Below are positions 17,638 to 26,884 of a DNA stretch of 64,000 nucleotides, piece by piece. This stretch comes from Herbaspirillum sp. RTI4 (GTDB lineage: Bacteria; Pseudomonadota; Gammaproteobacteria; Burkholderiales; Burkholderiaceae_D). Position numbers and translations under genes: made by a program. Below the pieces are notes generated by a model. That model did not search any database, was not told the DNA's origin, and saw only the letters and a program-made list of their open reading frames with translations. Position 1 is the stretch's first letter. The number at the start of each line of letters is the position of its first letter. The stretch covers positions 806,001 through 870,000 of the forward strand of contig NZ_JAVIWQ010000002.1 of assembly GCF_034313965.1 (NCBI RefSeq), written 5' to 3'.

Positions 17638-18795
17638 ATGGACGTTTACGCTGTCGCTCCCGTTTTGTTTGAGGAAATAAGCTGCGCCAACGGCCGTCGC
17701 ATCGGCGTTGCCACACTTAATGCCGAAAAAACGCTCAATGCACTTTCGGCAGACATGACAGCCTTGCTGACAAGGCAACTGCAAGCATGGCGTGAGGACG
17801 CCGCCATTGCCATCGTGGTTTTGCAGGCGGCCGGTGAAAAAGCGTTTTGCGCTGGCGGCGATCTGCAACAGTTGTACCGCGCCATGCAGCAACACCATGC
17901 CTCGGCCGAGCGGGACGACATCCGCGGCAATCGCTACGCACTGGATTTTTTCGAGCATGAGTACCGCCTCGATTATCTGATCCACACTTATCCGAAACCG
18001 ATCTTGTGCTGGGGGCACGGCATTGTGATGGGCGGCGGTATTGGTCTGATGGCCGGTGCCAGCCATCGCGTGGTGACGGAGCGGTCGCGTCTGGCCATGC
18101 CGGAAATCACTATCGGCCTGTTCCCGGATGTGGGCGGTAGCTGGTTTCTGAGTCGTATGCCGGGTCGGCTCGGTCTCTTTTTGGGTTTGACCGGGGCGGC
18201 GATGAACGCCGAAGACGCGTGTTTCGCCGGCCTTGCCGATTACCGGATTGCCCATGCCGATAAGTCGGCGGTGATCGACGCATTGCGGCAGCAAAACTGG
18301 AGTGGTGACGGCGATGCTGCGCTGCTCAGTCAGGTGTTGCTGGAGGCGGAGCAAAGCGCTTTGGGGCAGGCGGCGTTTGCGCCGTCACAGCTCCGCATTC
18401 ATTACGATTTGATTGATCGCGTCTGCCGGGCGCCCTTGCTCGGTGGCGTCGTCGATGCTATCGCTCACATCGGCGGCGATGATGCGTGGCTGCAAAAAGC
18501 CGCTAAAACGCTGGCGGCCGGCGCGCCCGGTTCTGTCTGGCTGATTGCGGCCTTGCAGCAGCGCGCACGTCATTTGTCGCTGGCAGAGGTATTTCGCCTG
18601 GAGTTGGTGACGGTGCTGCATTGCGCGGCTCGTCCTGATTTCGCAGAAGGCATACGCGCTCTGATTATCGACAAGGACCAGCAGCCGCGCTGGCAGCACG
18701 CCAGTCTGGCGGAGGTCAGCACAATCTGGGGCGAAGGTTTCTTCGTCGACCCCTGGTCTGCCGCTGAGCATCCGCTCGCTGATCTGGGGCGCTGA
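17638..18795 (+). CDS. 3-hydroxyisobutyryl-CoA hydrolase-like / enoyl-CoA hydratase family protein
   Basis: A 385-residue crotonase-superfamily protein. The oxyanion-hole segments are KAFCAGGDLQQLY (about 69-80) and GHGIVMGGGIGLMAGASHRV (126-145). MPEITIGLFPDVGG carries Glu156 and Asp164, which correspond to the catalytic residues of HIBCH in valine breakdown. The extra C-terminal ECH_2-type region matches that family rather than short enoyl-CoA hydratases. The frame opens at 17593, but MDVYAVAPVLFEEIS at 17638 is a better start. Isolated gene between rnpB and the dcw cluster. Confidence 0.85.
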   Translation: MDVYAVAPVLFEEISCANGRRIGVATLNAEKTLNALSADMTALLTRQLQAWREDAAIAIVVLQAAGEKAFCAGGDLQQLYRAMQQHHASAERDDIRGNRYALDFFEHEYRLDYLIHTYPKPILCWGHGIVMGGGIGLMAGASHRVVTERSRLAMPEITIGLFPDVGGSWFLSRMPGRLGLFLGLTGAAMNAEDACFAGLADYRIAHADKSAVIDALRQQNWSGDGDAALLSQVLLEAEQSALGQAAFAPSQLRIHYDLIDRVCRAPLLGGVVDAIAHIGGDDAWLQKAAKTLAAGAPGSVWLIAALQQRARHLSLAEVFRLELVTVLHCAARPDFAEGIRALIIDKDQQPRWQHASLAEVSTIWGEGFFVDPWSAAEHPLADLGR

Positions 18796-19101
18796 GCCAG
18801 GTACTATCCCCGCGTCGTTGTAGTCCCCGCTTCTGCTTGGCGTATTTTCATTCGTATGTACGTCGATTCCACTCGGAAAAGTCTCATTTTTTGAGGCGTT
18901 TCTCCCAGGCGCAACATTGATTTTCCCCTCCTGCTGGAAGTGGTTTTCAGATAAACCCATGTGTTTATCTCGCCCATTACATTCACTATCCTTCCTAAGT
19001 CCTTCATTTCCCTCAGAAAGCAATATAAGCATTTTTCGAATTAGTTGCGCTAAGTCGTTGACTTCATTCGAAAATCTCTTATTTGCAATGCCGAATATTG
19101 C
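18796..19101. other. A+T-rich region ahead of the dcw cluster
   Basis: About 300 bases noticeably richer in A+T than the flanking genes and without a convincing gene. It ends at the mraZ promoter. A minus-strand frame stays open through it and on into the antisense strand of the hydrolase gene, but has no recognisable protein character or ribosome-binding site. Confidence 0.5.
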
Positions 19102-19130
19102 TTGACCTGTATTAGTGCATCCACTAAAGT
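19102..19130 (+). promoter_or_regulatory. mraZ promoter (sigma-70 type)
   Basis: TTGACC (19102-19107) and TAAAGT (19125-19130) are separated by 17 bp and lie about 100 bp upstream of the mraZ start. The first MraZ-type repeat overlaps the -10 element. Confidence 0.6.
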
Positions 19131-19163
19131 GGGCGATAGTGTGAAAAAGTGTTTTTTTGTGGG
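19129..19163 (+). promoter_or_regulatory. Probable MraZ-binding repeats
   Basis: Four direct repeats, GTGGG, GTGTG, GTGTT and GTGGG, begin at 19129, 19139, 19149 and 19159: each 5-base motif is followed by exactly five bases. MraZ proteins are known to bind arrays of short G/T-rich direct repeats separated by about 5 bp in their own promoter. Position over the -10 and likely start site fits repression of the dcw operon by MraZ. Confidence 0.7.
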
Positions 19164-19192
19164 TTGTTTTCAAACAAAAAAACAACACTTTT
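19145..19192 (+). repeat. A+T-rich inverted repeat in the mraZ leader
   Basis: AAAAGTGTT (19145-19153) pairs with AACACTTTT (19184-19192), and the inner T tract and A tract could extend the stem. It overlaps MraZ repeats 3 and 4. Its role is unclear. Confidence 0.45.
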
Positions 19193-19238
19193 CGCGATCA
19201 CCCACTGTGTGTACCTGTTTCAGGCCAAGGATTTCACT

Positions 19239-19667
19239 GTGTTTCAAGGCGCTTCAGCTCTCAATCTCGATGCCAAAGGACGGATGTCTATTCCGGCCAA
19301 GCATCGTGACGCCTTGTCGGTGCAGTGCGAAGGGCGCGTCACCCTGACCCGCCATCCGCATGGTTGTCTGCTGCTTTTCCCGCGCCCGACGTGGGAAAGC
19401 CATCGCGAACAAATCGCCGGCTGGCCGATGTCAGCGCGCGCCTGGCAGCGCATTTTTCTGGGCAATGCCTCTGACGTGGAGCTGGATTCCGCCGGTCGCA
19501 TCCTGATTGCGCCGGAACTCCGCTCGGCAGTTGGTTTGCAGCGCGACGTGATGGTGCTGGGCATGGGTAGCCATTTCGAAATTTGGGATGCCGCCCGGTT
19601 GGCGGAAAGCGAGTCGCAGGCGATTGCCTCCGGCATGCCGGATGTGTTGAGCGATTTTTCGTTCTGA
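19239..19667 (+). CDS. mraZ: Transcriptional regulator MraZ
   Basis: 142 residues with two SpoVT/AbrB-like domains. Each has the family core: [17 protein letters not shown] near residue 10, and [19 protein letters not shown] near residue 87. It forms ring-shaped oligomers that bind the dcw promoter. The start codon is GTG at 19239, preceded by AAGGA; the frame is open further upstream (GTG at 19149), but [11 protein letters not shown] is the conserved beginning. First gene of the division and cell wall operon. Confidence 0.93.
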   Translation: MFQGASALNLDAKGRMSIPAKHRDALSVQCEGRVTLTRHPHGCLLLFPRPTWESHREQIAGWPMSARAWQRIFLGNASDVELDSAGRILIAPELRSAVGLQRDVMVLGMGSHFEIWDAARLAESESQAIASGMPDVLSDFSF

Positions 19668-19677
19668 CGGCGGCGCG

Positions 19678-20640
19678 ATGACTTTGCAAACGGTGCCCGA
19701 TTTGCAGCACCGCACGGTGCTGCTAGAACAAGCTGTGGCTGGACTGGCGATAGAGGGCTCCCGCGCCGACGGCGTGTATGTGGATGGCACTTTCGGTCGC
19801 GGCGGTCACAGCCGGCGCATTCTGGAACTGCTGAGCCCGCGTGGTCGCCTGATTGCGTTCGATAAGGACTTGCAGGCTATCGCCAACGCACAAACGATCA
19901 CGGATTCCCGTTTCAGTATCGTGCACGACAGTTTTGCCACGTTCGGAGAAGCTCTTTCGGAGCGTGGTATTGCGCAGGTGGATGGCGTCTTGCTGGATCT
20001 GGGTATTTCGTCGCCGCAGGTAGATGACGCCGCCCGCGGTTTCAGCTTCCGTAACGACGGTCCGCTGGACATGCGCATGGATACGACCCGAGGTCTGTCT
20101 GCCGCGCAGTGGCTGGCAGAAGCTCCTGAACAACTCATTGGAAAGGTCATACGCGAATATGGAGAAGAACGGTTTGCTGTTCAGATTGCAAAGGCGATTG
20201 TTGCTCGCCGCGCAATCGAGCCGATTTCGGGCACACGACAGCTTGCCGCGATCGTGGCACACGCCGTCAAAACCCGGGAAAAAGGCAAAGATCCGGCAAC
20301 TCGGACCTTTCAGGCTATACGGATTTTCATCAATCAAGAGCTTGAAGAACTCGAGATAGGTTTGGCCGGGGCATACGCACACATGGCGGCGCAGGGGAGA
20401 ATGGTAGTGATCAGCTTTCACTCGCTCGAAGACCGTATCGTCAAGCAATTCCTGGCCTCCAAAGCCAAGGTGCCGCAGCCGGATCGCCGCCTGCCGATTC
20501 GTGCGGTTGACCTGCCGCAGCCAGAAATGACGCTGATAGGGCGTCAGATGCCCGATGAGGAAGAAATCTCCCTGAATCCGCGCGCGCGCTCTGCCGTCAT
20601 GCGGGTGGCCGAGCGCTTGCCTGCCGGAGCGCCGCGATGA
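19678..20640 (+). CDS. rsmH: 16S rRNA (cytosine(1402)-N4)-methyltransferase RsmH
   Basis: A 320-residue SAM-dependent methyltransferase (formerly MraW). [10 protein letters not shown] at the N-terminus and [16 protein letters not shown] form the SAM-binding loop. [34 protein letters not shown] and [16 protein letters not shown] are family hallmarks. It methylates C1402 in the decoding centre. Starts 10 bp after mraZ and overlaps ftsL by four bases. Confidence 0.96.
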   Translation: MTLQTVPDLQHRTVLLEQAVAGLAIEGSRADGVYVDGTFGRGGHSRRILELLSPRGRLIAFDKDLQAIANAQTITDSRFSIVHDSFATFGEALSERGIAQVDGVLLDLGISSPQVDDAARGFSFRNDGPLDMRMDTTRGLSAAQWLAEAPEQLIGKVIREYGEERFAVQIAKAIVARRAIEPISGTRQLAAIVAHAVKTREKGKDPATRTFQAIRIFINQELEELEIGLAGAYAHMAAQGRMVVISFHSLEDRIVKQFLASKAKVPQPDRRLPIRAVDLPQPEMTLIGRQMPDEEEISLNPRARSAVMRVAERLPAGAPR

Positions 20641-20909
20641 GCGCGCGTTTCAACCTCCTGCTGACCGGCATCCTCGTAGTTTGCGCCCTCTCGCTCGTCA
20701 ATTCCCAGTATCAGGCGCGTCAGCTGTTCATCGAGCAGGAGCGCGCTCAGTCTGAAATGCGGCAACTCGATATCGAATGGGCGCAATTGCAGCTCGATCA
20801 GTCCACTTTGGGCAAGAACTCCCGTATCGAAGCGATCGCCCGTAGCGAGTTGAGCATGATGCCGCTGACCCCGGCCCGCACTGAATATCTGACGGCAGGT
20901 GGAAAATGA
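20637..20909 (+). CDS. ftsL: Cell division protein FtsL
   Basis: A 90-residue bitopic protein with one TM helix ([20 protein letters not shown], about 7-24) and a periplasmic coiled coil. It joins FtsB and FtsQ in the complex that activates FtsWI. Low sequence conservation is normal for FtsL; the call rests on size, topology and position between rsmH and ftsI. It overlaps both neighbours by four bases. Confidence 0.9.
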   Translation: MSARFNLLLTGILVVCALSLVNSQYQARQLFIEQERAQSEMRQLDIEWAQLQLDQSTLGKNSRIEAIARSELSMMPLTPARTEYLTAGGK

Positions 20910-22696
20910 CGCGCATGACGCGTACGCCATCGCGCGCCAGTGTCGCCGGCGCGCGTGTTGCTGCGGGCAAAGGCGTGGCCTTTACGGCCAGTCCTTTGCT
21001 TGAGGTCAAGCTGCCCAGCTGGCGTTCGCGCGTCGTATTGTTCATGCTGTTCGTCGCCTTCCTGGCGTTAGCATTGCGCGCCTTGTGGTTACAGGGAATG
21101 ACGACCGATTTCCTGCAAAAGCAGGGTGCATCGCGTTACGCGCGCACCTTGGAACTGCCCGCCACGCGCGGGAAAATTACCGACCGTAACGGTCAGGTAT
21201 TGGCGTCATCGGTCCCGGTCAAGGCGATCTGGGCGATTCCGGACGATCTGGTCGACGCACCCAAAGAAAAACTGCACGCGCTGGCAGGATTGCTCGGCAT
21301 GAGCGACAAGGATCTGGCCAAAAAACTCAGTTCCGACCGTAGCTTTGTCTATCTCAAGCGTCAGGTCGAGCAGGATGTTACCGACAGCGTGCTGAAACTC
21401 GGCCTCTCTGGAATCGAAACCCGCAAGGAATACAAGCGCTTTTATCCCGAAGGCGAAGTCATGGCTCACGTGGTCGGCTTTACCAATGTCGAAGACGCCG
21501 GTCAGGACGGCATGGAACTCGGCTCTCAGGCCACGCTGGCCGGCACGACCGGCAGCCGACGCGTCATCAAGGACCGCCTGGGCCGTATCGTCGAGGACAT
21601 CCGGGCAGTGCGCGAACCGCATGACGGCAAGGATCTGGTGCTGTCGATCGACAGCAAAATTCAGTACATCGCCTTTACTCAGTTAAAAGAGGCGGTAGAG
21701 AAAAACAAGGCCAAGGCCGGTGGCATTATCGTCATCGATACCCGTACCGGCGAAGTGCTGGCGCTGGCCAACATGCCGACCTACAATCCCAACGATCGCT
21801 CAGTGCTGACCGGCGCGCAACTGCGCAACCGGGTGCTGACCGATACCTTCGAACCTGGCTCCACGCTCAAGCCATTCACGGTTTCGCTGGCACTGGATAC
21901 CAACCGGGTCACGCCTGCAACAGTGTTCGATACTTCGCCCGGCAAGATGACGATTGGCACCGCGACCATCGGCGACTCGCACGCGCATGGTGTGCTGAGC
22001 GTGGCGCAGATCATTGAAAAATCGTCCAACATCGGCACGGCCAAGATCGCACTGGGTCTGCCGCGCCAGGAAATGTGGGAAATGTTTACCGCCGTCGGAC
22101 TGGGTCAGCAACCGAAATTCGGTTTCCCCGGAGCGGTCGCCGGGCGCGTGCGGCCTTACAAGTCATGGCGGCCGATTGAGCAGGCCACCATGAGTTACGG
22201 TCATGGCATTTCGGTTTCCCTGATTCAGCTGGCGCACGCCTATCTGATCTTTGCCCGTAACGGTGACCTGATTCCTCTGTCGTTCCAAAAGTTGACCAAC
22301 GCGCCGGTAGGACAGCGCGTCATTTCCTCCAATACCGCTTTGCAAATGCGCCGGATGCTGGAAACCGTGGTCAGTCCTACCGGCACAGCCCCTCAGGCGC
22401 AAGTGCCTGGATACCGGGTCGGCGGCAAAACCGGTACCGCCTACAAAGTAGTCGGCGGCAAATACGTCAGAAAGTACGTGGCATCGTTTGCAGGCATTGC
22501 GCCGATGTCCGACCCGCGCATCATTGTGGCGGTCATGATCGACGAGCCTAGCAACGGCTCGCACTTTGGCGGAACGGTTGCCGGCCCGGTATTTGCCAAC
22601 GTCGTGGCCAGCGCATTGCGCGCACTGAACGTCGCTCCCGATTCCAGCGTGACCAACATCATCATCCCTAAAGATGGATATGAGGAGGGCGTATGA
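20906..22696 (+). CDS. ftsI: Peptidoglycan D,D-transpeptidase FtsI (PBP3)
   Basis: A 596-residue class B PBP that cross-links septal peptidoglycan. It has a basic cytoplasmic tail, a TM helix at about 42-62 and a pedestal domain (RGKITDRNGQVLASS at 88-102). The transpeptidase has Ser319-x-x-Lys322 (PGSTLKPF), SSN at 373-375 and KTGT at 508-511. All catalytic motifs are intact. It works with FtsW. Overlaps ftsL and murE by four bases each. Confidence 0.96.
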   Translation: MTRMTRTPSRASVAGARVAAGKGVAFTASPLLEVKLPSWRSRVVLFMLFVAFLALALRALWLQGMTTDFLQKQGASRYARTLELPATRGKITDRNGQVLASSVPVKAIWAIPDDLVDAPKEKLHALAGLLGMSDKDLAKKLSSDRSFVYLKRQVEQDVTDSVLKLGLSGIETRKEYKRFYPEGEVMAHVVGFTNVEDAGQDGMELGSQATLAGTTGSRRVIKDRLGRIVEDIRAVREPHDGKDLVLSIDSKIQYIAFTQLKEAVEKNKAKAGGIIVIDTRTGEVLALANMPTYNPNDRSVLTGAQLRNRVLTDTFEPGSTLKPFTVSLALDTNRVTPATVFDTSPGKMTIGTATIGDSHAHGVLSVAQIIEKSSNIGTAKIALGLPRQEMWEMFTAVGLGQQPKFGFPGAVAGRVRPYKSWRPIEQATMSYGHGISVSLIQLAHAYLIFARNGDLIPLSFQKLTNAPVGQRVISSNTALQMRRMLETVVSPTGTAPQAQVPGYRVGGKTGTAYKVVGGKYVRKYVASFAGIAPMSDPRIIVAVMIDEPSNGSHFGGTVAGPVFANVVASALRALNVAPDSSVTNIIIPKDGYEEGV

Positions 22697-24258
22697 ACAA
22701 GGCCGTTTCTACCGCTAACGAGATTCTGAACTGGTTGCAAAGTCAGCGGGATGCAGGCGCAAGCGAGCCTCAATGCGTGCCGCAGTTAAGCGCCGATTCG
22801 CGCCGCATCAGCGCCGGCGATATTTTCTTTGCTTATCCGGGCGACGAAGCCGATGGCCGTCGCTATATTGCCGATGCTATTGAGCGCGGTGCTGCTGCCA
22901 TCGTGTATGAAGCCGCCGACTTCGTCTGGGATGCCGCACTCGATTTGCCCATGCCATTGCCACGTCTGGCAGTACAGAATTTGAAGCAACTGGCCGGACC
23001 AGTTGGCAGTGCCTATTACGGACATCCTGATAGTTCGCTGTTCACCGTTGCCGTTACCGGCACCAATGGCAAAACCTCCTGCGCATGGTGGCTAGGCGCA
23101 GCGCTGTCGAAAATCGAGGGCGCTCCGTCCGCCGTGATCGGTACTTTCGGTGCCGGACTGTTCCGCGAAGGCGCATCGCAGGGTTTTGCTGCCACTGGCT
23201 ACACCACTCCCGATGCGTTGCTATTACAGCAGCAGCTCGATGTGTTGGCGCGCGCCGGAGCGACTTCGCTGGCGATCGAGGCGTCCTCCATCGGTTTGCA
23301 TCAGGGCCGTATGTCAGGCCTGCATGTCGATGTCGCTCTGTTTACTAATTTCACCCGCGATCATCTCGATTATCACGGCGACATGGACGCCTACGAAAGT
23401 GCGAAGAGCGCGCTGTTCGACTGGCCCGGTCTGCGCCAGGCGGTAATCAATAGCGACGATCCGATGGGGCAGCGCCTGATTGCCCGTCTTGCTGCGCGGG
23501 GCTTGCCGCTGATCGCTTACAGCATAGGACCCGCCGCCGGTATCCCGGAGACTGCCGGCGTACAGCAGTTACGCGCCAGCGCGATTCGCAGCGGACCGGC
23601 CGGTACCAGTTTTCATGTGGAATCGCCGTTCGGCAATGCGCTGGTCAAAACGCAACTGGTGGGTTTGTTCAACGTCAGCAACGTGCTCGGTGTGTTGGGA
23701 GTGCTGCTGGCCAGAGGCGTGGCATGGGATGCGGCTCTTGTCGCGCTCGCTGCATTGACGCCGGTTCCAGGACGCATGCAACAGGCGGGTGGACAGGAAG
23801 CGCCGCTGGTGGTGATCGACTATGCGCATACTCCGGATGCACTGGAAAAAGCACTGGCAGCGCTACGCCAGATCGCTGCCCAGCGCGGTGGACAGCTCTG
23901 GTGCATGTTCGGTTGCGGCGGTGGTCGCGATTCGGGAAAACGCGCCGCGATGGGACAGGCAGCCATGATGGCCGATCGCATCGTACTGACCAACGACAAC
24001 CCGCGCTACGAAGATCCGGCAGAGATCATTACCCAGATTCAAAGCGGCATCAGTGGGCTGGTACCGCATGTGATGGCCGACCGCGCCGCCGCCATTCTGT
24101 GGACTATCCGGCATGCCGGCAAACACGATGTAGTGCTGCTGGCAGGCAAGGGCCACGAAAACTATCAGGAATTCAACGGCAAGAAATTGCCCTTCCTCGA
24201 CGCCGACCATGCCGCGCTGGCGCTGGCTGCGCGGGTCACGATGGGAGGGGCGATCTGA
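22693..24258 (+). CDS. murE: UDP-MurNAc-L-Ala-D-Glu:meso-DAP ligase MurE
   Basis: A 521-residue Mur ligase. The P-loop is TGTNGKTSCAWW, about residue 118. The DNPR motif at 435-438 is the determinant for meso-diaminopimelate, as expected in a Gram-negative cell. It adds the third residue of the stem peptide in the cytoplasm, using ATP. Its TGA overlaps the murF start by one base (TGATG). Confidence 0.96.
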   Translation: MNKAVSTANEILNWLQSQRDAGASEPQCVPQLSADSRRISAGDIFFAYPGDEADGRRYIADAIERGAAAIVYEAADFVWDAALDLPMPLPRLAVQNLKQLAGPVGSAYYGHPDSSLFTVAVTGTNGKTSCAWWLGAALSKIEGAPSAVIGTFGAGLFREGASQGFAATGYTTPDALLLQQQLDVLARAGATSLAIEASSIGLHQGRMSGLHVDVALFTNFTRDHLDYHGDMDAYESAKSALFDWPGLRQAVINSDDPMGQRLIARLAARGLPLIAYSIGPAAGIPETAGVQQLRASAIRSGPAGTSFHVESPFGNALVKTQLVGLFNVSNVLGVLGVLLARGVAWDAALVALAALTPVPGRMQQAGGQEAPLVVIDYAHTPDALEKALAALRQIAAQRGGQLWCMFGCGGGRDSGKRAAMGQAAMMADRIVLTNDNPRYEDPAEIITQIQSGISGLVPHVMADRAAAILWTIRHAGKHDVVLLAGKGHENYQEFNGKKLPFLDADHAALALAARVTMGGAI

Positions 24259-25703
24259 TGCGCGCCACGTTCGCTCAATTGTTGCAGGCATTGCCGCAGG
24301 CGCAATGGCAGCCGCACGATGCGGCAGCGGATCAGGTTTCTGCTATTGATGGCGTCACCACCGACAGTCGCGCAGTCAAGCCCGGCATGTTGTTCGTGGC
24401 CTTGCGCGGCGAACGGTTCGACGCGCACGATTTTCTAGCGGCAGTGCAGGAGCAGGGTGCGGCCGCTGTGGTGGTCGAGCGTCTTGTGCCCGGACTAAGC
24501 ATTCCCGCGCTGGTAGTGCCGGATGCACGACTTGCATTGGGTCAGCTGGCGCACTACTGGCGCGGGCAATTCGCGTTGCCGCTGATCGGCGTGACCGGCA
24601 GCAACGGCAAGACTACCGTCAAAGAAATGCTGGCCTCCATTCTGGCGGCTGCCTACGGTGAAGACTATCTCGCAACGCGCGGCAATTTCAATAACGATAT
24701 CGGCGTGCCGCTGACGCTGTTCCGCCTGCAAGCCGGACAGCGCGCCGCGGTGATCGAACTGGGCATGAATCATCCGGGCGAAATCGCTGTGCTGTCGCGG
24801 ATGGCGCAACCGAGCGTGGCGCTGGTCAACAACGCCCAGCGTGAGCATCTGGAATTCATGAGCAGCGTCGCGGCGGTCGCGGATGAAAACGGCGCCGTCC
24901 TCAGCAGTCTTCAGGCCGACGGCGTTGCCGTGTTTCCAGCCGACGACGAATTCACCGCGCGCTGGCGCGAACTGGCCGGTGCGCGTCGCACGCTGACCTT
25001 CGGTCTGACGGCTGCGGCCGATGTCAGCGCCACATATCAGACCACCGGTTTCGGTAGCGCCTTAGTGGTCGCTATTCGGTCCCAGCTATCAGGTCAGGCG
25101 ACGGCGAATTTCGCGCTGCAATTGGCCGCAGCCGGTGAACACAATGTCAGAAATGCACTGGCGGCGATTGCCTGTGCCTTCGGCGCAGGTATTGGTATCG
25201 AATCGATTGTTGCCGGGCTTGAAGCGTTCGCGCCGGTCAATGGACGCTTGCAACGTAAGCATGCGGCCTGCGGCGCATTGGTGATCGACGATACCTACAA
25301 CGCCAATCCTGATTCCGTACGTGCTGCCATCGACGTGCTGGCGCACTCCGGCGAACACTCCATTCTGGTGTTGGGCGACATGGGCGAAGTGGGCGACGAG
25401 GGGCCGCAGTTCCATGCGGAAATCGGCGCTTATGCGCAGCAGCGCGGTATTTCTCGCCTGTTGGGCCTGGGCGCATTGATGTCGCATGCCGTCGCCGCGT
25501 TCAATACGGCCGGTGAAAACAAATTTCCGGCGCAGCATTTCGCCACGATCGAGGCGCTCAATGCTGCGCTGGCAATTGTGGTTGAGTCCGATACGCCGGT
25601 GCTAGTCAAAGGCTCGCGATTTATGCAAATGGAACGCGTGGTGCAGCAATTGGCGGGCGCCGCATCCGGCACGACCGCACAAAATAAACAAGGGAATCAC
25701 TAA
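24258..25703 (+). CDS. murF: UDP-MurNAc-tripeptide:D-Ala-D-Ala ligase MurF
   Basis: 481 residues. The N-terminal uridine-binding domain has [19 protein letters not shown], the central ATPase has [13 protein letters not shown], and [15 protein letters not shown] and [16 protein letters not shown] are family signatures. It completes the UDP-MurNAc-pentapeptide. The frame is open far upstream within murE in another register, but the ATG overlapping the murE stop is clearly the start. Confidence 0.96.
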   Translation: MRATFAQLLQALPQAQWQPHDAAADQVSAIDGVTTDSRAVKPGMLFVALRGERFDAHDFLAAVQEQGAAAVVVERLVPGLSIPALVVPDARLALGQLAHYWRGQFALPLIGVTGSNGKTTVKEMLASILAAAYGEDYLATRGNFNNDIGVPLTLFRLQAGQRAAVIELGMNHPGEIAVLSRMAQPSVALVNNAQREHLEFMSSVAAVADENGAVLSSLQADGVAVFPADDEFTARWRELAGARRTLTFGLTAAADVSATYQTTGFGSALVVAIRSQLSGQATANFALQLAAAGEHNVRNALAAIACAFGAGIGIESIVAGLEAFAPVNGRLQRKHAACGALVIDDTYNANPDSVRAAIDVLAHSGEHSILVLGDMGEVGDEGPQFHAEIGAYAQQRGISRLLGLGALMSHAVAAFNTAGENKFPAQHFATIEALNAALAIVVESDTPVLVKGSRFMQMERVVQQLAGAASGTTAQNKQGNH

Positions 25704-25704
25704 G

Positions 25705-26874
25705 ATGTTGCTCTGGTTGGCACAAATGTTTCAGCAGGACTTCAGCGCACTGCGGGTGTTTAACTTCATCACCTTCCGCGCGGTGTTCGCGACGTTGACC
25801 GCGCTGTTGATCGGCCTCGCGGCCGGTCCGGCAGTGATCCGTATGCTGGCCCGACTCAAGGTGGGTCAGGCAGTGCGTACTGATGGTCCGCAAACGCATC
25901 TGATCAAATCTGGCACGCCGACCATGGGCGGTGTGCTGATTCTGATCGGCATCGGCATATCAACACTGCTGTGGGCTGACCTCAGCAACCGCTTCGTCTG
26001 GATTGTACTGATCGTGACGCTGGGTTTTGGCGCTATCGGCTGGGTCGATGATTACCGCAAGGTGGTCTACAAAGACCCTAACGGCATGCGCTCACGCGAC
26101 AAGTTTTTCTGGCAATCACTGATCGGTATCGTGGCTGCGTTTTACCTCGCGTTTTCGGTGTCGGAAGTGACGAATGCAAAAGTACTTGAACTGTTTTCCG
26201 CGTGGGTGCAATCCGGCTTCAATCTGGAGCTGTCGCCCAAGGCCGATCTGATCGTACCGTTTTTCAAGACAGTCAGTTATCCATTGGGCGTCTGGGGATT
26301 CATTGCGCTGACTTATTTTGTGATTGTCGGCACCAGCAACGCGGTCAATCTGACCGACGGGCTGGACGGTCTGGCGATCATGCCGACGGTGATGGTGGGT
26401 TCGGCGCTGGGCATTTTCGCGTATCTGACCGGTAACGCGGCCTATGCCAAATATCTAATTATTCCTCACATTTCCGGCGCCGGTGAATTGTTGATTTTTT
26501 GCGGAGCGATGGCGGGTGCCGGACTGGCCTTCCTCTGGTACAACGCCTATCCGGCACAGGTCTTCATGGGTGACGTCGGCGCGCTGGCATTGGGCGGAGC
26601 GCTAGGTACTGTCGCCGTGATCGCGCGGCAGGAAATCGTGCTGTGCATCATGGGCGGCATCTTCGTGGTGGAAACCTTGTCGGTCATGTTGCAGGTCGCG
26701 TATTTCAAAATCACCAAAAAACGGACTGGCGTCGGCAAGCGCGTGTTGCTGATGGCGCCGCTGCATCATCACTACGAACAAAAGGGCTGGAAAGAAACAC
26801 AAGTGGTCGTACGGTTCTGGATCATTACCATGATCCTGGTGCTGTTCGGCCTGTCGACACTGAAACTCCGCTAG
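25705..26874 (+). CDS. mraY: Phospho-MurNAc-pentapeptide translocase MraY
   Basis: A 389-residue polytopic membrane enzyme with about ten TM helices. It transfers phospho-MurNAc-pentapeptide to undecaprenyl phosphate (lipid I). The conserved segments are [26 protein letters not shown] (catalytic Asp pair), [14 protein letters not shown] and [12 protein letters not shown]. The start lies one base after the murF stop, near the murF 3' end. Confidence 0.96.
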   Translation: MLLWLAQMFQQDFSALRVFNFITFRAVFATLTALLIGLAAGPAVIRMLARLKVGQAVRTDGPQTHLIKSGTPTMGGVLILIGIGISTLLWADLSNRFVWIVLIVTLGFGAIGWVDDYRKVVYKDPNGMRSRDKFFWQSLIGIVAAFYLAFSVSEVTNAKVLELFSAWVQSGFNLELSPKADLIVPFFKTVSYPLGVWGFIALTYFVIVGTSNAVNLTDGLDGLAIMPTVMVGSALGIFAYLTGNAAYAKYLIIPHISGAGELLIFCGAMAGAGLAFLWYNAYPAQVFMGDVGALALGGALGTVAVIARQEIVLCIMGGIFVVETLSVMLQVAYFKITKKRTGVGKRVLLMAPLHHHYEQKGWKETQVVVRFWIITMILVLFGLSTLKLR

Positions 26875-26884
26875 ATAAGGCGCA

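Noticed and set aside
18385..19188. 267-codon minus-strand frame spanning the region before mraZ and the hydrolase gene
   Set aside because: Half is antisense to the hydrolase, the rest is A+T-rich intergenic sequence including the mraZ promoter; no ribosome-binding site or recognisable protein features.
23724..24257. N-terminal extension of MurF inside murE
   Set aside because: The frame is open but is the out-of-frame shadow of murE; MurF starts at the overlapping ATG at 24258 with its conserved N-terminus.
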